Positions 44,594 to 53,194 of a stretch of DNA of 64,000 bases are shown here, piece by piece. Numbering within the stretch: position 1 is the first letter of the stretch; each line of letters opens with the position of its first letter. Under the pieces are notes generated by a model that was given only the letters and a program-made list of their open reading frames with translations, was not told the DNA's origin and did not search any database. Both the position numbers and the translations under genes were made by a program. Source of the stretch: Chloroflexaceae bacterium (GTDB lineage Bacteria > Chloroflexota > Chloroflexia > Chloroflexales > Chloroflexaceae); assembly GCA_025057155.1 (NCBI GenBank), contig JANWYD010000013.1, positions 62,001 through 126,000 of the forward strand, read 5' to 3'.

Positions 44594-45496
44594 TCAGAGA
44601 ATGCGTTTCCCCAGGATTGACAGGACCAGTTCGACCGCCAGTTCCGCAGTGGTGTTGCGTTCGTCGAGGATGGGATTGACCTCCACCACATCGAGGCTAC
44701 GCACCCCGCCGCTCAGGGCCAGCAGTTCCATCGCCAGGTGAGCTTCGCGGCGGGAGATGCCTCCGAAGACCGGCGTACCCACGCCAGGAGCCTCGCGCGG
44801 ATCAACCACATCGAGGTCGAGGCTGACGTGGAACCCGGCGACGTCCTGCGAGGCGTGGTGCACGGCCTCTTCAATCACGGCGGCCATCCCCCGCCGGTCA
44901 ATCTCGTGCATCGTAAATACGTGCAGATCCGAGGCGCGCAACGCGGCGCGCTCCAGGGGGTCGAGGTCGCGCACGCCGATGAGGGCCACACGCTCGGAGG
45001 GCACGGCGGGAATGCGGCGGGCCAGGCCGGTAAGCAGGGGATGCCCGCGACCGATCAGGGCCGCCAGGCCCATGCCGTGGATGTTGCCGCTGGGGGTGGT
45101 CTCGGCGGTATTAAAGTCGGCGTGGGCGTCGAACCAGATCAGGCCCAGGCTGCGCCCACGGGCGCTGCCGCTGACTGCGCCGATGGCCAGACTGTGGTCG
45201 CCGCCCAGAATGAGTGGAAGGTGGCCCTGCGCGACCATATCGGCCACGGTTTCGGCAAGGTCGGCGCAGACTGTCGCGATTGGTTCCAGGTAGCGCAGTT
45301 TAGCTTCGGGGGGTGGAGTCGGGCTGGTCTCGACCATGGGCACAGGCAGGTTGCCCAGGTCGCGCACATGGTAACCCAGCGTCTCGAGGCGCGCGCGCAG
45401 GCCAGCATAACGCATCGCGCTCGGCCCCATATCCACCCCCCGGCGCCCGGCGCCGAGGTCAATGGGCACGCCGATAATGGCGACCGTCGGGTCCAT
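44594..45496 (-). CDS. rocF: Arginase
   Basis: Arginase hydrolyses arginine to ornithine and urea. All binuclear manganese ligands are present: LPLILGGDHSLAIG (first His), LIWFDAHADFNT (DAHxD) and VSLDLDVVDPREAPGVGTP (DxD). GNIHGMGLAALIG lies between, as in arginases rather than agmatinases. The C-terminal SLDVVEVNPILDERNTTAELAVEL is also typical. Length 300 is normal for bacterial arginase. The start follows an A-rich spacer with weak ribosome site. The ArsA gene lies 38 bases upstream in the same orientation and the pair may be co-transcribed. Confidence 0.95.
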   Translation of the reverse strand: MDPTVAIIGVPIDLGAGRRGVDMGPSAMRYAGLRARLETLGYHVRDLGNLPVPMVETSPTPPPEAKLRYLEPIATVCADLAETVADMVAQGHLPLILGGDHSLAIGAVSGSARGRSLGLIWFDAHADFNTAETTPSGNIHGMGLAALIGRGHPLLTGLARRIPAVPSERVALIGVRDLDPLERAALRASDLHVFTMHEIDRRGMAAVIEEAVHHASQDVAGFHVSLDLDVVDPREAPGVGTPVFGGISRREAHLAMELLALSGGVRSLDVVEVNPILDERNTTAELAVELVLSILGKRIL

Positions 45497-45534
45497 ACCG
45501 TGAAGGTTCCCCTCTGGCAGGTTGCCGGCGGCGT

Positions 45535-46737
45535 TCAGGAAGCGGCGTCGCTTCCATTAGGCGAGTCGAGGGGCAACGTGTCTGGCGCGCCGAAGCGCAC
45601 CTCCAGCACGCCATTGCGGAAGACGGCGCGCGTCGCGGGGCGCTCGGCCAGGGTCAGCGGGAGGATCATATCGCGGCGGAAGTTGCCGATCTCGATAAAC
45701 AACTCATCGCCGCGCTTGGTCATCGAGATTTTGCCGACCTCCACATGCGGCAGAGGCAGGCGCATCACATACTCGTCGCCTTCGCGCACAATCTCCTGGG
45801 TCTTGCCGCGGAACTGCACCTGTACCGGGTCAATATCGCCAAAGATATCGCGGCCCACGCGGGCGAGATCGTCCAGGCCGGCCAGATCGCGGGCGTAGTA
45901 CGGACACTCCCAGATCGGCAGCGGCCGGAAAAGATCGTACACCATCTGGCGGTAGCGCTGCTGGATGCGGGCCAGTTCCTGCATAAACGAGCCCTCTGCG
46001 GCGTCCGCCGGCAGCACCCGGTTGAGCACCACGCCGTCAATAGGATAGCCAAAGAGCGAGAGGTAGGTCGCCGCCCGCTGGGCTTCCTTGATGACGATCC
46101 GTTCCGGATTGACCACCAGGCGGTACGAACTCACCTCCGGGTCGGTGAGCGTCTCGCGGAGGGCCTCAACGCCCTTGGTGAGGCGCTCAAGGGTGGCGAA
46201 CACATCCGCGGCAGGCATAAGTTGTTTGACCAGCGGGCGGGCGGCCTTGAGCGTCGTCGGTTCCCAGTCCATCACGCGGGCGGCATACCACTGGAAGGTC
46301 TCGGGCATGGTCAGCAGGCGCACCGTTTCGCCGGTAGGCGCGGCGTCAACGACAACAACGTCGAATTCGCCCGTCTTGGCCTGGCGGCGGATGTGCAACA
46401 GGCTGACGACCTCTTCCATGCCCGGAATAATCGCCAGCTCCTCGGCGGCGACATCATCCACGCCACGGCGGCGGAGCAGGGTGGAGAGGTAGCCACGCAA
46501 CTCGCCCCAGTGCTCGCGCACCTCATCGAGCACATTGATCTCCTGGCCCCACAACCGGTCGGTGAGCGGCGTAGGGAGGGAGCCGAGGGGCGCATCGAGG
46601 GCATCGGCGAGACTGTGGGCCACATCGGTGCTGACGACCAGCGTCCGATAGCCGAGTTCCGCCGCGCGCACGGCTGTTGCCGCCGAGGTAGTGGTTTTTC
46701 CGACGCCGCCTTTGCCGAGGTAGAGGATCAGCCGCAT
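45535..46737 (-). CDS. ArsA-family ATPase with HSP20-like C-terminal domain
   Basis: A 400-residue ATPase of the ArsA/Get3 type. It has the deviant P-loop LGKGGVGKTTTSAATAVRAAE, switch I VSTDVAHSLADAL, and VVVDAAPTGETVRLL (switch II). The last ~85 residues (VMRLPLPHVEVGKISMTKRGDELFIEIGNFRRDMILP) resemble the ArsA_HSP20 domain found in phototrophs and Chloroflexota. The arsenite-binding Cys residues of E. coli ArsA are not visible, and no arsB or arsR is near. Tail-anchored protein handling or another role is more likely than arsenic export. AAGGA lies before ATG 46737. Confidence 0.88.
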   Translation of the reverse strand: MRLILYLGKGGVGKTTTSAATAVRAAELGYRTLVVSTDVAHSLADALDAPLGSLPTPLTDRLWGQEINVLDEVREHWGELRGYLSTLLRRRGVDDVAAEELAIIPGMEEVVSLLHIRRQAKTGEFDVVVVDAAPTGETVRLLTMPETFQWYAARVMDWEPTTLKAARPLVKQLMPAADVFATLERLTKGVEALRETLTDPEVSSYRLVVNPERIVIKEAQRAATYLSLFGYPIDGVVLNRVLPADAAEGSFMQELARIQQRYRQMVYDLFRPLPIWECPYYARDLAGLDDLARVGRDIFGDIDPVQVQFRGKTQEIVREGDEYVMRLPLPHVEVGKISMTKRGDELFIEIGNFRRDMILPLTLAERPATRAVFRNGVLEVRFGAPDTLPLDSPNGSDAAS

Positions 46738-46908
46738 CGTCCGAGTTCCTTTTGCTAGAGTCGCACTGCCGGTCACGCCGGCCGGAGTAAAGCATATGGC
46801 TGCTGGCGCGTAAAGCCCTGTCGCGCAGGCGCCCGCAACGACCCGCGCAAGGCGCCGCGAGGTAGACGCACTAGCATTGTAATTCTTGCGCTACGGCGCG
46901 TCAAACCG

Positions 46909-46938
46909 TTGACAGGACGGCGGGCCGTGTGGTACCCT
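46909..46938 (+). promoter_or_regulatory. Promoter upstream of histidine phosphatase
   Basis: TTGACA (46909-46914), 18-base spacer, TACCCT (46933-46938). It precedes GTG 46973 with a short leader and AAGGAG. Confidence 0.55.
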
Positions 46939-46972
46939 GCCGGCGCGATGAGCCATTTACAAGGAGCGTTAC

Positions 46973-47488
46973 GTGCTCAGCGATCTGTTTTTGATCCGCC
47001 ATGGTCAGCCGGTTCACGATCCGCGCATTCCCTACCATACCCCTCCCGGTCCGGCACTCTCGGAGCACGGGCGCAACGAGGCCATCAGGGCAGCCGAGTT
47101 TCTGGCAAGCCGGGAGCTAGAGCATCTGTTTGCTTCGCCATTTGTCCGCACCAGCCAGACGGCCGAGGTGCTGGCGGAGCGTCTGGGCCTGCCGGTGACG
47201 TTCACCGCGCTGGTGCAGGAGCATGCGCCGGGCGAATCCTTTGCGCAGGTGCGCCAGCGCGTCCGCGAGTTGCTCAGCGCCGCCGAAGACTCGCCCTATG
47301 CGCGCATCGGGATCGTCACGCACGGCTCGCCGATTCGCGCCGCGCTGCTGGAACTGAGCAACGACAAGATTGACCTCAGCCGGCACGTGTACAGCGGCGG
47401 CAACCCCGCCCCCACCTGTGGCATCTGGCACGTGCACTTCCTCGATGCCTACACCCGCCGGTTTGAACTGGTGTTTAAGCCGTCATAG
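46973..47488 (+). CDS. Histidine phosphatase family protein
   Basis: A 171-residue phosphatase of the phosphoglycerate-mutase-like (SixA/CobC) superfamily. [11 protein letters not shown] carries the catalytic [24 protein letters not shown] the second Arg, [19 protein letters not shown] the general acid region and [17 protein letters not shown] the second His. Length and order are normal. GTG 46973 follows AAGGAG by 7 bases. The family is broad, so substrate is unclear. It is followed at once by a decayed HepT fragment. Confidence 0.9.
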   Translation: MLSDLFLIRHGQPVHDPRIPYHTPPGPALSEHGRNEAIRAAEFLASRELEHLFASPFVRTSQTAEVLAERLGLPVTFTALVQEHAPGESFAQVRQRVRELLSAAEDSPYARIGIVTHGSPIRAALLELSNDKIDLSRHVYSGGNPAPTCGIWHVHFLDAYTRRFELVFKPS

Positions 47489-47733
47489 ACACAGTAGTGC
47501 GCAACGTGGAAATCATCGGTGAAGCGACGAAGAGCGTATCGGTTGAGGTTCGCGAGAAGCGCCCATCCATTCCCTGGAAAAGCAAGGCCCGAGTTCGGGA
47601 CAGGCTCATCCATCACTATTTTGGAGTCAGCCTGGATGTGGTGTGGGAGATAGTCAGAGTTGAACTGGATGATGTGGCATTCTGAGTAGAAGAGATTCTG
47701 ACAGAGTTGGGCGAGCCGGGAGCCATGCCATGA
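47479..47733 (+). pseudogene. HepT/DUF86 (HEPN) remnant, truncated and with an internal stop
   Basis: The frame from 47479 reads ...[13 protein letters not shown]...[35 protein letters not shown], a clear HepT-type HEPN C-terminal half (RxxLIHxYFGV is the nuclease Rx4-6H region). The N-terminal half is missing: the homologous stretch begins where the histidine-phosphatase gene ends. A TGA at 47683 breaks the frame. After it, VEEILTELGEPGAMP continues in the same frame to a TGA (47731) that overlaps the sirtuin ATG 47730 as ATGA. No MntA antitoxin gene is adjacent. It appears non-functional as a toxin. Confidence 0.75.
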
Positions 47734-48488
47734 CGACTGCTGATGCTCTTCCCCCGGAACTGGTCGCGGCGCTGCGTCAGGCGCGGTACGTTGTGGCGCT
47801 CACCGGGGCAGGGGTGAGCGCCGAGAGCGGCATCCCCACCTTCCGCGACGCGCGGACCGGCCTCTGGGCGCGCTATAACCCCGAGGAACTGGCGACGCCC
47901 GAGGCCTTTCGCCGCAACCCGCGCCTGGTCTGGGAATGGTATGCCTGGCGGCGGCAACTGGTCAGCGCGGCGGCCCCGAACCCCGGACACCTGGCCCTGG
48001 CGCGGCTGGAGCGGTTGGCGCCGCGCTTCACCCTGATCACCCAGAACGTTGACGGGCTGCACCAGCGGGCGGGGAGCGCATCGGTGATCGAACTGCACGG
48101 CAACCTGCTACGGGTGCGTTGTTCGAGGGATGGCACGGTCTACACCACCTGGCCCGAGGTGGCCGATCCGCCGCCGCCGTGCCCGGCCTGCGGCGCGCCC
48201 CTCCGTCCCGACGTGGTCTGGTTCGGGGAAATGTTGCCGCCGGAGGCCCTGGAGCAGGCATGGCGCGCCGCCACCACCTGCGACCTGTTTCTCTCGATTG
48301 GCACCTCAGGGCTGGTGGAGCCGGCCGCCTCGCTGCCGCGCGCGGCCTACGCCAGCGGCGCGACGGTGGCGGTGATCAACCTCGATGTGACCAGCGCCGT
48401 CGAGGAGCGCCGCATGTACGTCCACGCCCGTTCCGGCGAACTGCTGCCCGCCCTGGTCAGCGCCGCCTTCCCCGATGCGGACGCCTGA
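47730..48488 (+). CDS. Sirtuin, NAD-dependent deacylase (SIRT5-like class III)
   Basis: A 252-residue sirtuin that removes acyl groups from lysine using NAD. It shows VALTGAGVSAESGIPTFRDA (GAGxSxxSGIPxFR), ITQNVDGLHQRAG (TQNxDxLH), VIELHGNLLRVRC, and LFLSIGTSGLVEP. The motif WEWYAWRRQL places Tyr and Arg as in SIRT5 desuccinylases (YxxR). Only three of the four zinc Cys are visible: CSRDG has one, CPAC two. ATG 47730 overlaps the end of the HepT remnant. Substrate preference for succinyl or malonyl groups is inference. Confidence 0.9.
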   Translation: MTTADALPPELVAALRQARYVVALTGAGVSAESGIPTFRDARTGLWARYNPEELATPEAFRRNPRLVWEWYAWRRQLVSAAAPNPGHLALARLERLAPRFTLITQNVDGLHQRAGSASVIELHGNLLRVRCSRDGTVYTTWPEVADPPPPCPACGAPLRPDVVWFGEMLPPEALEQAWRAATTCDLFLSIGTSGLVEPAASLPRAAYASGATVAVINLDVTSAVEERRMYVHARSGELLPALVSAAFPDADA

Positions 48489-48508
48489 TGGGACCTGAGG
48501 GCGCCGTC

Positions 48509-48622
48509 GCGCGGCAGGGCCGAAGGATTGGCTGCGCCAATATCGGAAGAAACCGTCTGGTCCCGACCCAGGACGTGTCGCGCGGCAGGGCCGAAGGATT
48601 GGTGCAGCCAATCCTTCGGCCC
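48509..48622. repeat. Direct repeat ending in a strong hairpin
   Basis: GTCGCGCGGCAGGGCCGAAG occurs at 48509 and about 48576, each going on to GATTGG. The second copy continues to its own complement: GGGCCGAAGGATTGG (48588-48602) and CCAATCCTTCGGCCC (48608-48622) form a 15-base stem. The hairpin sits between two convergent genes and ends at the methyltransferase stop, so it may serve as a bidirectional terminator. Confidence 0.6.
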
Positions 48623-49740
48623 TAGCGCTTGCGAAACACGAACACATACTCGTGGCGAAAGACGTAGAAGCCGCCGACAAGGGCGCGGTAACGCCACAGC
48701 TCCTGCTGCGCCCGCTTGCCTGCAGTGCCGTGGATGTCCTTGACCACGATGCTCTTAAGAGCGAAGCCGCGCTGCTGCACGGCCTGCATCGCCAGGAAGC
48801 CCAGGGGCACCCATTCGCCGCGAGCGTACTTGTCGCCGATCACCAGCGCCAGGTAGCGCCCCCGGTCAAGCGCGGCGGCAACCCCCTCCACCACTCGCCC
48901 CAGCAGGCTCAGGAAGATATCGAGGGAAGGAGCGTTGGAGAGATCGCGCGGATCCTCGCTGAAGCGGATAATATCGTGATAGGGCGGATGCAGAATGGCA
49001 AGCTGGGCGGAGGCGGCCCCGTGCTCGGCCAGCAGGGCGCGAAAATCGAGCGTAGCGCTGTCGCCCGGAATAACCGGCAGCGCCACCGCGAAGGGGTTCG
49101 GCTCGGCGGCCACCAGCCTGCGCGCCCGTTCGACCAGGGCAGGCTGCAACTCGACCCCCAGCACGTGCCGCCCAAGGCGCTGCCCCTCGATCAGGGTGGT
49201 GCCGGCGCCGACGAACGGGTCAAGCACCCACTCCCCACGGCGCGTGTAGCGACGCATCAACTGGTTGGGAATCTGTGGAACGAAATTGCCCCAGTAATCC
49301 GCGCGGTGCACGCCGCTGCCATCGCGGCGTTCAATGAGCCAGAGACTATCGGTGAAAATATCGCCGTATGACTTCCAGCGGTTCAGGTCAATTTCATTGA
49401 TTGCCGCCATGCGCGCGCCGCGGGCCGCCTTGCATAGCCGTGCGGCGTAGTAACGGGCGCGTTCCAGGGTCAGGGCCGCGCCGATCTGCGCCAGCTCGGA
49501 GCGGAGCAAGGCTTCGGGAAAGACCACCGCCTCCTCATGGTCGGCGGCTCGCAGACAGCCTCCGGGCGCCACATCTGCGCACAGGGCGCCCAGCGCCGCA
49601 TGCAGGGCGGGCAAATCCGGGCTGGCCCACAGTCCGTCAAGCGCCTCCAGAAACGCCTCGCGTCGCAAGCGCACCGAGGGCTCGGACCCCGCATTCGCGC
49701 CGTCGGGGGTCGCGGGTGCGGGCGGCTCCACGCTGGCCAT
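48622..49740 (-). CDS. Orphan DNA methyltransferase (N4/N6-type)
   Basis: A 372-residue SAM-dependent DNA modification methylase of the N6/N4 amino class. It has VLDPFVGAGTTLIEGQRLGRHVLGVELQP (motif I) and LAILHPPYHDIIRF as catalytic motif IV (DPPY-like with His for Asp). Order is IV after I with the SAM motif in the middle of the protein, as in the gamma/beta group. No restriction endonuclease gene is adjacent, so it is a solitary methylase. Its target sequence is unknown, and RNA targets (Trm11-like) are possible. The start has an extended -10 about 37-45 bases upstream. Confidence 0.82.
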   Translation of the reverse strand: MASVEPPAPATPDGANAGSEPSVRLRREAFLEALDGLWASPDLPALHAALGALCADVAPGGCLRAADHEEAVVFPEALLRSELAQIGAALTLERARYYAARLCKAARGARMAAINEIDLNRWKSYGDIFTDSLWLIERRDGSGVHRADYWGNFVPQIPNQLMRRYTRRGEWVLDPFVGAGTTLIEGQRLGRHVLGVELQPALVERARRLVAAEPNPFAVALPVIPGDSATLDFRALLAEHGAASAQLAILHPPYHDIIRFSEDPRDLSNAPSLDIFLSLLGRVVEGVAAALDRGRYLALVIGDKYARGEWVPLGFLAMQAVQQRGFALKSIVVKDIHGTAGKRAQQELWRYRALVGGFYVFRHEYVFVFRKR

Positions 49741-49776
49741 CGCGGTTCCTCATCTGCTGGTCAGAACACTGACGGT

Positions 49777-49785
49777 ATTGTAACA
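49777..49785 (-). promoter_or_regulatory. Extended -10 promoter for methyltransferase
   Basis: The reverse strand reads TGTTACAAT about 37 bases before the start; no -35 is seen. Confidence 0.45.
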
Positions 49786-49998
49786 CATTTTCTGGTTTCA
49801 TGTCTCTTTGATGGCATGAAATGCTAGAGGCTGTAAATGTATGTGTCAACGTGAAAACAGGGACGCCCGGTTTCCCGCGCCCCTGCTCCGGCAGGGCCAG
49901 GCCCTTCAGGGTCATAACCTATGAACACGGAGAACCCGCGGGTTCCCCGCGTTCCGCAGGAGGGTCCGGGAGGGCTTCGTCCTCCCAGGACATCCTTC

Positions 49999-50676
49999 TC
50001 AGGGGGCCTGGCGTGTGGCGGTCATCGCGCTCTCGGCGGCAGCGCGAAAGGCTGCCGTGGCGGCATTGATCACCGCTGCCGGATCACCGCCGGCCGAGCG
50101 CACGATCTGCTCCAGGCTCTCGCCATTGCGTAGACGCGCGACGATGTCGCTCACGCTCAGCCTGGTCGCCTCACTGGCGGCTTGCACCAGAGCCGCCATA
50201 ACTGCCCGCTCCTGGCGGTTCCCGATGCGGGTGTCAATCTTCTGGCCCAGTGTCGTGTCGTTAACCATCTCAGTCGCCTGAGCGGTCACGCTGGCCAGAC
50301 GCTGGTCAGCCTGCTGCCGGGTCAGGCGCCCCTCGGCCACCAGGCGATCCAGGCGCTCTTTGACCTTCGTCACAACCGCCTGGACCACGGCGTCGCCGCT
50401 GCTGCCGTTGGCGGCGGCGATCTGGGCCAGGCTCTTACCGGCGCGCAGTTCGCTGAGTACTTGCTCGCCGGTCAGGCCGGTCAGATCGCTGGTGGCGCGG
50501 ATCAGCGCCGCAGCCAGCCCGCCGCCGCGGCGGGAGAACTCCTGCTGCGCCGCGACCGGGGAGCCGGTCGGCGCGGGCGCAGCCTGAACGACAAAGGGAA
50601 TGGCCACGAGAAGGGTGAGGGCCAGGACCGTGATGAGACCGAGACGGGTGAGCGCCGAGCGTAGCATACCTCGCAT
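49999..50676 (-). CDS. Secreted protein with two similar helical repeats
   Basis: A 225-residue exported protein. ATG 50676 has AGGAGG 9 bases upstream. A signal peptide (TRLGLITVLALTLLVAIPFVVQAA-P) is followed by two similar helical units: LTGEQVLSELRAGKSLAQIAAANGSSGDAVVQAVVTKVKERLD and LSVSDIVARLRNGESLEQIVRSAGGDPAAVINAATAAFRAAAE. A linker helix with VAEGRLTRQQADQRLASVT lies between them. These units resemble those in secreted Chloroflexota and Firmicutes proteins of unknown function. It is divergent from the PspC gene. Confidence 0.75.
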   Translation of the reverse strand: MRGMLRSALTRLGLITVLALTLLVAIPFVVQAAPAPTGSPVAAQQEFSRRGGGLAAALIRATSDLTGLTGEQVLSELRAGKSLAQIAAANGSSGDAVVQAVVTKVKERLDRLVAEGRLTRQQADQRLASVTAQATEMVNDTTLGQKIDTRIGNRQERAVMAALVQAASEATRLSVSDIVARLRNGESLEQIVRSAGGDPAAVINAATAAFRAAAESAMTATRQAP

Positions 50677-50917
50677 AGACCTTGACCTCCTGTACATATT
50701 CTCCTGCCGCGCGCTGACTTCGCGCGCGGGTCGTCCGTCCAGGCGGACCGACGCCCTCAGTCTAGCCGGCGCCTGTGAACCGGATGTGAAGACGGCGTGG
50801 GACTCCTGTGAAAGCTGCGGCGGGCATCCCGCAACAATCCCGTGCGTCGGTCGTCTTATGGGCAGGAAAACAACCAGGGCCGCCAGACGCGGCCCATAGA
50901 CCAGAAGGAGAACCTCT

Positions 50918-51199
50918 ATGGCGAATCGACTGGCGCGCAGCAAGAGCGATCGCATCCTCGGCGGCGTATGCGGCGGCCTGGCCCGCTACTTCGGCATTGA
51001 CGCCACCATCGTCCGGCTGGTGTTTGTACTGGCGGTGCTGAGCGGCCTCAGCCCGCTCATCTACGTCATTCTGTGGATCATCATGCCCCTGGAAGGCACG
51101 CAGGGGCCCGCGAACGCGCCTGCCTCCCAGCAGACCAGCATCGATCCGACCGGCGAGTGGCAGTATGACCCCTACACCGGGCAGCCGCTCAAGAAGTGA
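50918..51199 (+). CDS. PspC-domain membrane protein
   Basis: A 93-residue protein with a PspC domain: ARSKSDRILGGVCGGLARYFGIDATIVRLVFVLAVLSGLSPLIYVILWIIMP. A helical pair spans the membrane and a polar tail (TGEWQYDPYTGQPLKK) follows. In enterobacteria PspC senses envelope stress; no pspA or other psp gene is adjacent. AAGGAG lies 9 bases before ATG 50918. Confidence 0.9.
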   Translation: MANRLARSKSDRILGGVCGGLARYFGIDATIVRLVFVLAVLSGLSPLIYVILWIIMPLEGTQGPANAPASQQTSIDPTGEWQYDPYTGQPLKK

Positions 51200-51540
51200 T
51201 GGCAAAGTCCTGATGTGGGAGAGCTTCGCTCTCCCGCGCCTTCTCCGTTTGTGGGAGAAACAAGGGTTGCTCAGGAAGGGCCCTGTCGCCACGCAGGGGT
51301 TGCCCTAACTCCGTTCCCCCTGCGGCAAGCGTAGCCCGACCTTCTCTCGGCGTGAAGTCTTCTTCGCGCACAAACGCGGCTCGGGAACGTATACTTATGC
51401 TACGCGGGCCGCGGCGCTGCTTCCCGCGATGTTGTGTTTCTTCCATGCCCGCCCCGCGTTGTGCCGTGTGCTGGTTGTGCTCCGGCCCAGGGCCGGTAGT
51501 GATAGTGCGTACCCGCGCCTGTAGCACTGGAGGTGGCGTC
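51200..51540. other. Intergenic region, no supported gene
   Basis: About 340 bases. It contains a GGGAGAGCTTCGCTCTCCC mini-palindrome near 51218-51236 and a possible -10 (TATACT) near 51391 on the + strand. A longer frame running into the YbaK gene is not supported, since GGAGG points to ATG 51541. Confidence 0.5.
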
Positions 51541-52035
51541 ATGGCATGCCTCGATAAGCTTACCGCGTATTTGCGCGACCAGCAGGTTGATTTTGTGCTC
51601 CAGCAGCACCCGCTGGCCTTCACCGCCCGGGAGGTCGCCGCCAGCGAGCACCTGCCCGAGTTCATGATGGCCAAGGTGGTCATTGTGATGGCTAACGAGT
51701 CGCCGATCATGTTGGTGTTGCCCGCGACGCACCATGTTGATATGGAGTTGCTCAGCGCAGCGCTGGGGGTCTATGATCTGCGTCTGGCCGAGGAACGGGA
51801 GCTTGCCCAGATCTTCCCCGATTGTCAGGTTGGCGCGATGCCGCCCTTCGGGAACCTGTATGGCGTTCCGGTCTACGTCGCTCCAGAACTGACGGCCCAG
51901 GAGCGCATCATCTTCCAGGCCGGCACGCATACTGAGACGATCGGGATGGCCTACGCCGACTTCGCGCGCCTGGCGCAGCCCAGGGTGGCCGACTTCGCCC
52001 GCCAGTTGCGCGAACTGGCCGCGCCTGAGTGGTAA
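51541..52035 (+). CDS. YbaK/aminoacyl-tRNA deacylase-like protein
   Basis: A 164-residue protein of the YbaK/ProX superfamily, which hydrolyses misacylated tRNAs. The fold shows LTAYLRDQQVDFVLQQHPLAFTAREVA, MMAKVVIVMANESPIMLVLPATHHVDMELLSAALG and VGAMPPFGNLYGVPVYVAPEL (GxxxPxG-like region) and IIFQAGTHTETIGMAYADF. GGAGG 7 bases before ATG 51541 sets the start. The AmrS gene follows after 35 bases. The substrate tRNA is unknown. Confidence 0.85.
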   Translation: MACLDKLTAYLRDQQVDFVLQQHPLAFTAREVAASEHLPEFMMAKVVIVMANESPIMLVLPATHHVDMELLSAALGVYDLRLAEERELAQIFPDCQVGAMPPFGNLYGVPVYVAPELTAQERIIFQAGTHTETIGMAYADFARLAQPRVADFARQLRELAAPEW

Positions 52036-52070
52036 AGAAGAACGGTTTCCCAGGCGTGAGGGGCCATACG

Positions 52071-53165
52071 ATGCCGGAACGAACGTTTCTTGAGCCAGGC
52101 GTGATTGTCGGCGAGTGGTGGCATCGCCTGGACGATGGGCGCGTGCGGTGCGACCTGTGCCCTCGGGGCTGCGCCCTGCGGGAGGGGCAGCGGGGCTTTT
52201 GCTTCGTGCGCCAGGCCCGCAATGGTGGCATCGCCCTCACGAGCTACGGGCGCGCCTCGGGGTTCTGTGTTGACCCGATCGAGAAGAAGCCGCTCTATCA
52301 TTTTTACCCCGGCACCGCCGTGCTCTCGTTTGGCACTGTCGGCTGCAACCTGGGTTGCCGCTTCTGCCAGAACTGGAACATCTCGAAGGCCCGCTCGCCG
52401 GATTGGCTCAGCGCCCGGGCCTCTCCTGGAGCCGTGGCCGATGCCGCGGTGGCCGCCGGGTGCCACAGCGTGGCCTTCACCTACAATGACCCGGTGATTT
52501 TCGCCGAGTACGCCATTGATTGCGCTGAAGCGGCCCGCGCCCGCGGCCTGCGCACGGTGGCGGTGTCGGCCGGCTACATCAGTCCCGCGGCCCGCGAAGC
52601 GTTCTTCGCCTCCATGGACGCCGCCAACATTGATCTCAAGGCCTTTGACGAAGACTTCTACCGCAAGATCTGCCTGGCTCACCTGGCGCCGGTCCTCGAT
52701 ACGCTGCGCTACATCCGTCATGAGACCGCGGTCTGGCTTGAAGTAACCAATTTGCTTATCCCTGGCTATAATGACGCTCCCGATCAGGTGGCCCGGCTGT
52801 GCGAGTGGTTTGTCGAGAACCTGGGGCCGGATGTGCCGCTGCACTTCAGCGCATTCCATCCCGACTACCGCATGCGCGATGTGCCGCCCACCCCCGCGGC
52901 CACGCTGATCCGGGCGCGTGAACAGGCCCTGGCCGCGGGGTTGCGCTACGTCTACACCGGGAACGTCCGCAATCCCGCCGGAGAAGCGACGTACTGCGCC
53001 ACGTGTGGCGCGCTGCTCATCGAGCGCGACTGGTACCGTCCTGGCCGCTGGAACCTCGACCGGCAGGGCCGCTGCAAGCAGTGCGGGGCCGCGCTTCCGG
53101 GGCGCTTCGAGCCGCAGCCGGGCCGCTGGGGACGGCGCATAGCTCCGGTGGAGATCCATGGTTAA
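52071..53165 (+). CDS. amrS: AmmeMemoRadiSam-system radical SAM enzyme
   Basis: A 364-residue radical SAM protein. The cluster motif is GCNLGCRFCQNWNIS (CxxxCxxC). The N-terminal Cys motif VRCDLCPRGCALREGQRGFC and the family's SYGRASGFCVDPIEKKPLYHFYPGT precede it, then TYNDPVIFAEY. The C-terminal YCATCGALLIERDWY and GRCKQCGAALPGRF form a zinc ribbon. The family occurs with AmmeMemoRadiSam proteins A and B, which are not visible nearby. ATG 52071 is preferred to GTG 52029. Its reaction is not established to my knowledge. Confidence 0.9.
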   Translation: MPERTFLEPGVIVGEWWHRLDDGRVRCDLCPRGCALREGQRGFCFVRQARNGGIALTSYGRASGFCVDPIEKKPLYHFYPGTAVLSFGTVGCNLGCRFCQNWNISKARSPDWLSARASPGAVADAAVAAGCHSVAFTYNDPVIFAEYAIDCAEAARARGLRTVAVSAGYISPAAREAFFASMDAANIDLKAFDEDFYRKICLAHLAPVLDTLRYIRHETAVWLEVTNLLIPGYNDAPDQVARLCEWFVENLGPDVPLHFSAFHPDYRMRDVPPTPAATLIRAREQALAAGLRYVYTGNVRNPAGEATYCATCGALLIERDWYRPGRWNLDRQGRCKQCGAALPGRFEPQPGRWGRRIAPVEIHG

Positions 53166-53194
53166 AGCGTGTTGCGGATCGGGGCGCTTCAGCT

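Noticed and set aside
45535-46737. Arsenite pump ATPase
   Set aside because: No arsenite-binding Cys residues are visible and no ars genes are adjacent; only the ATPase family is supported.
47497-47685. Intact 62-residue gene
   Set aside because: It matches only the C-terminal half of HepT and its stop lies inside the homologous region, so it is a remnant.
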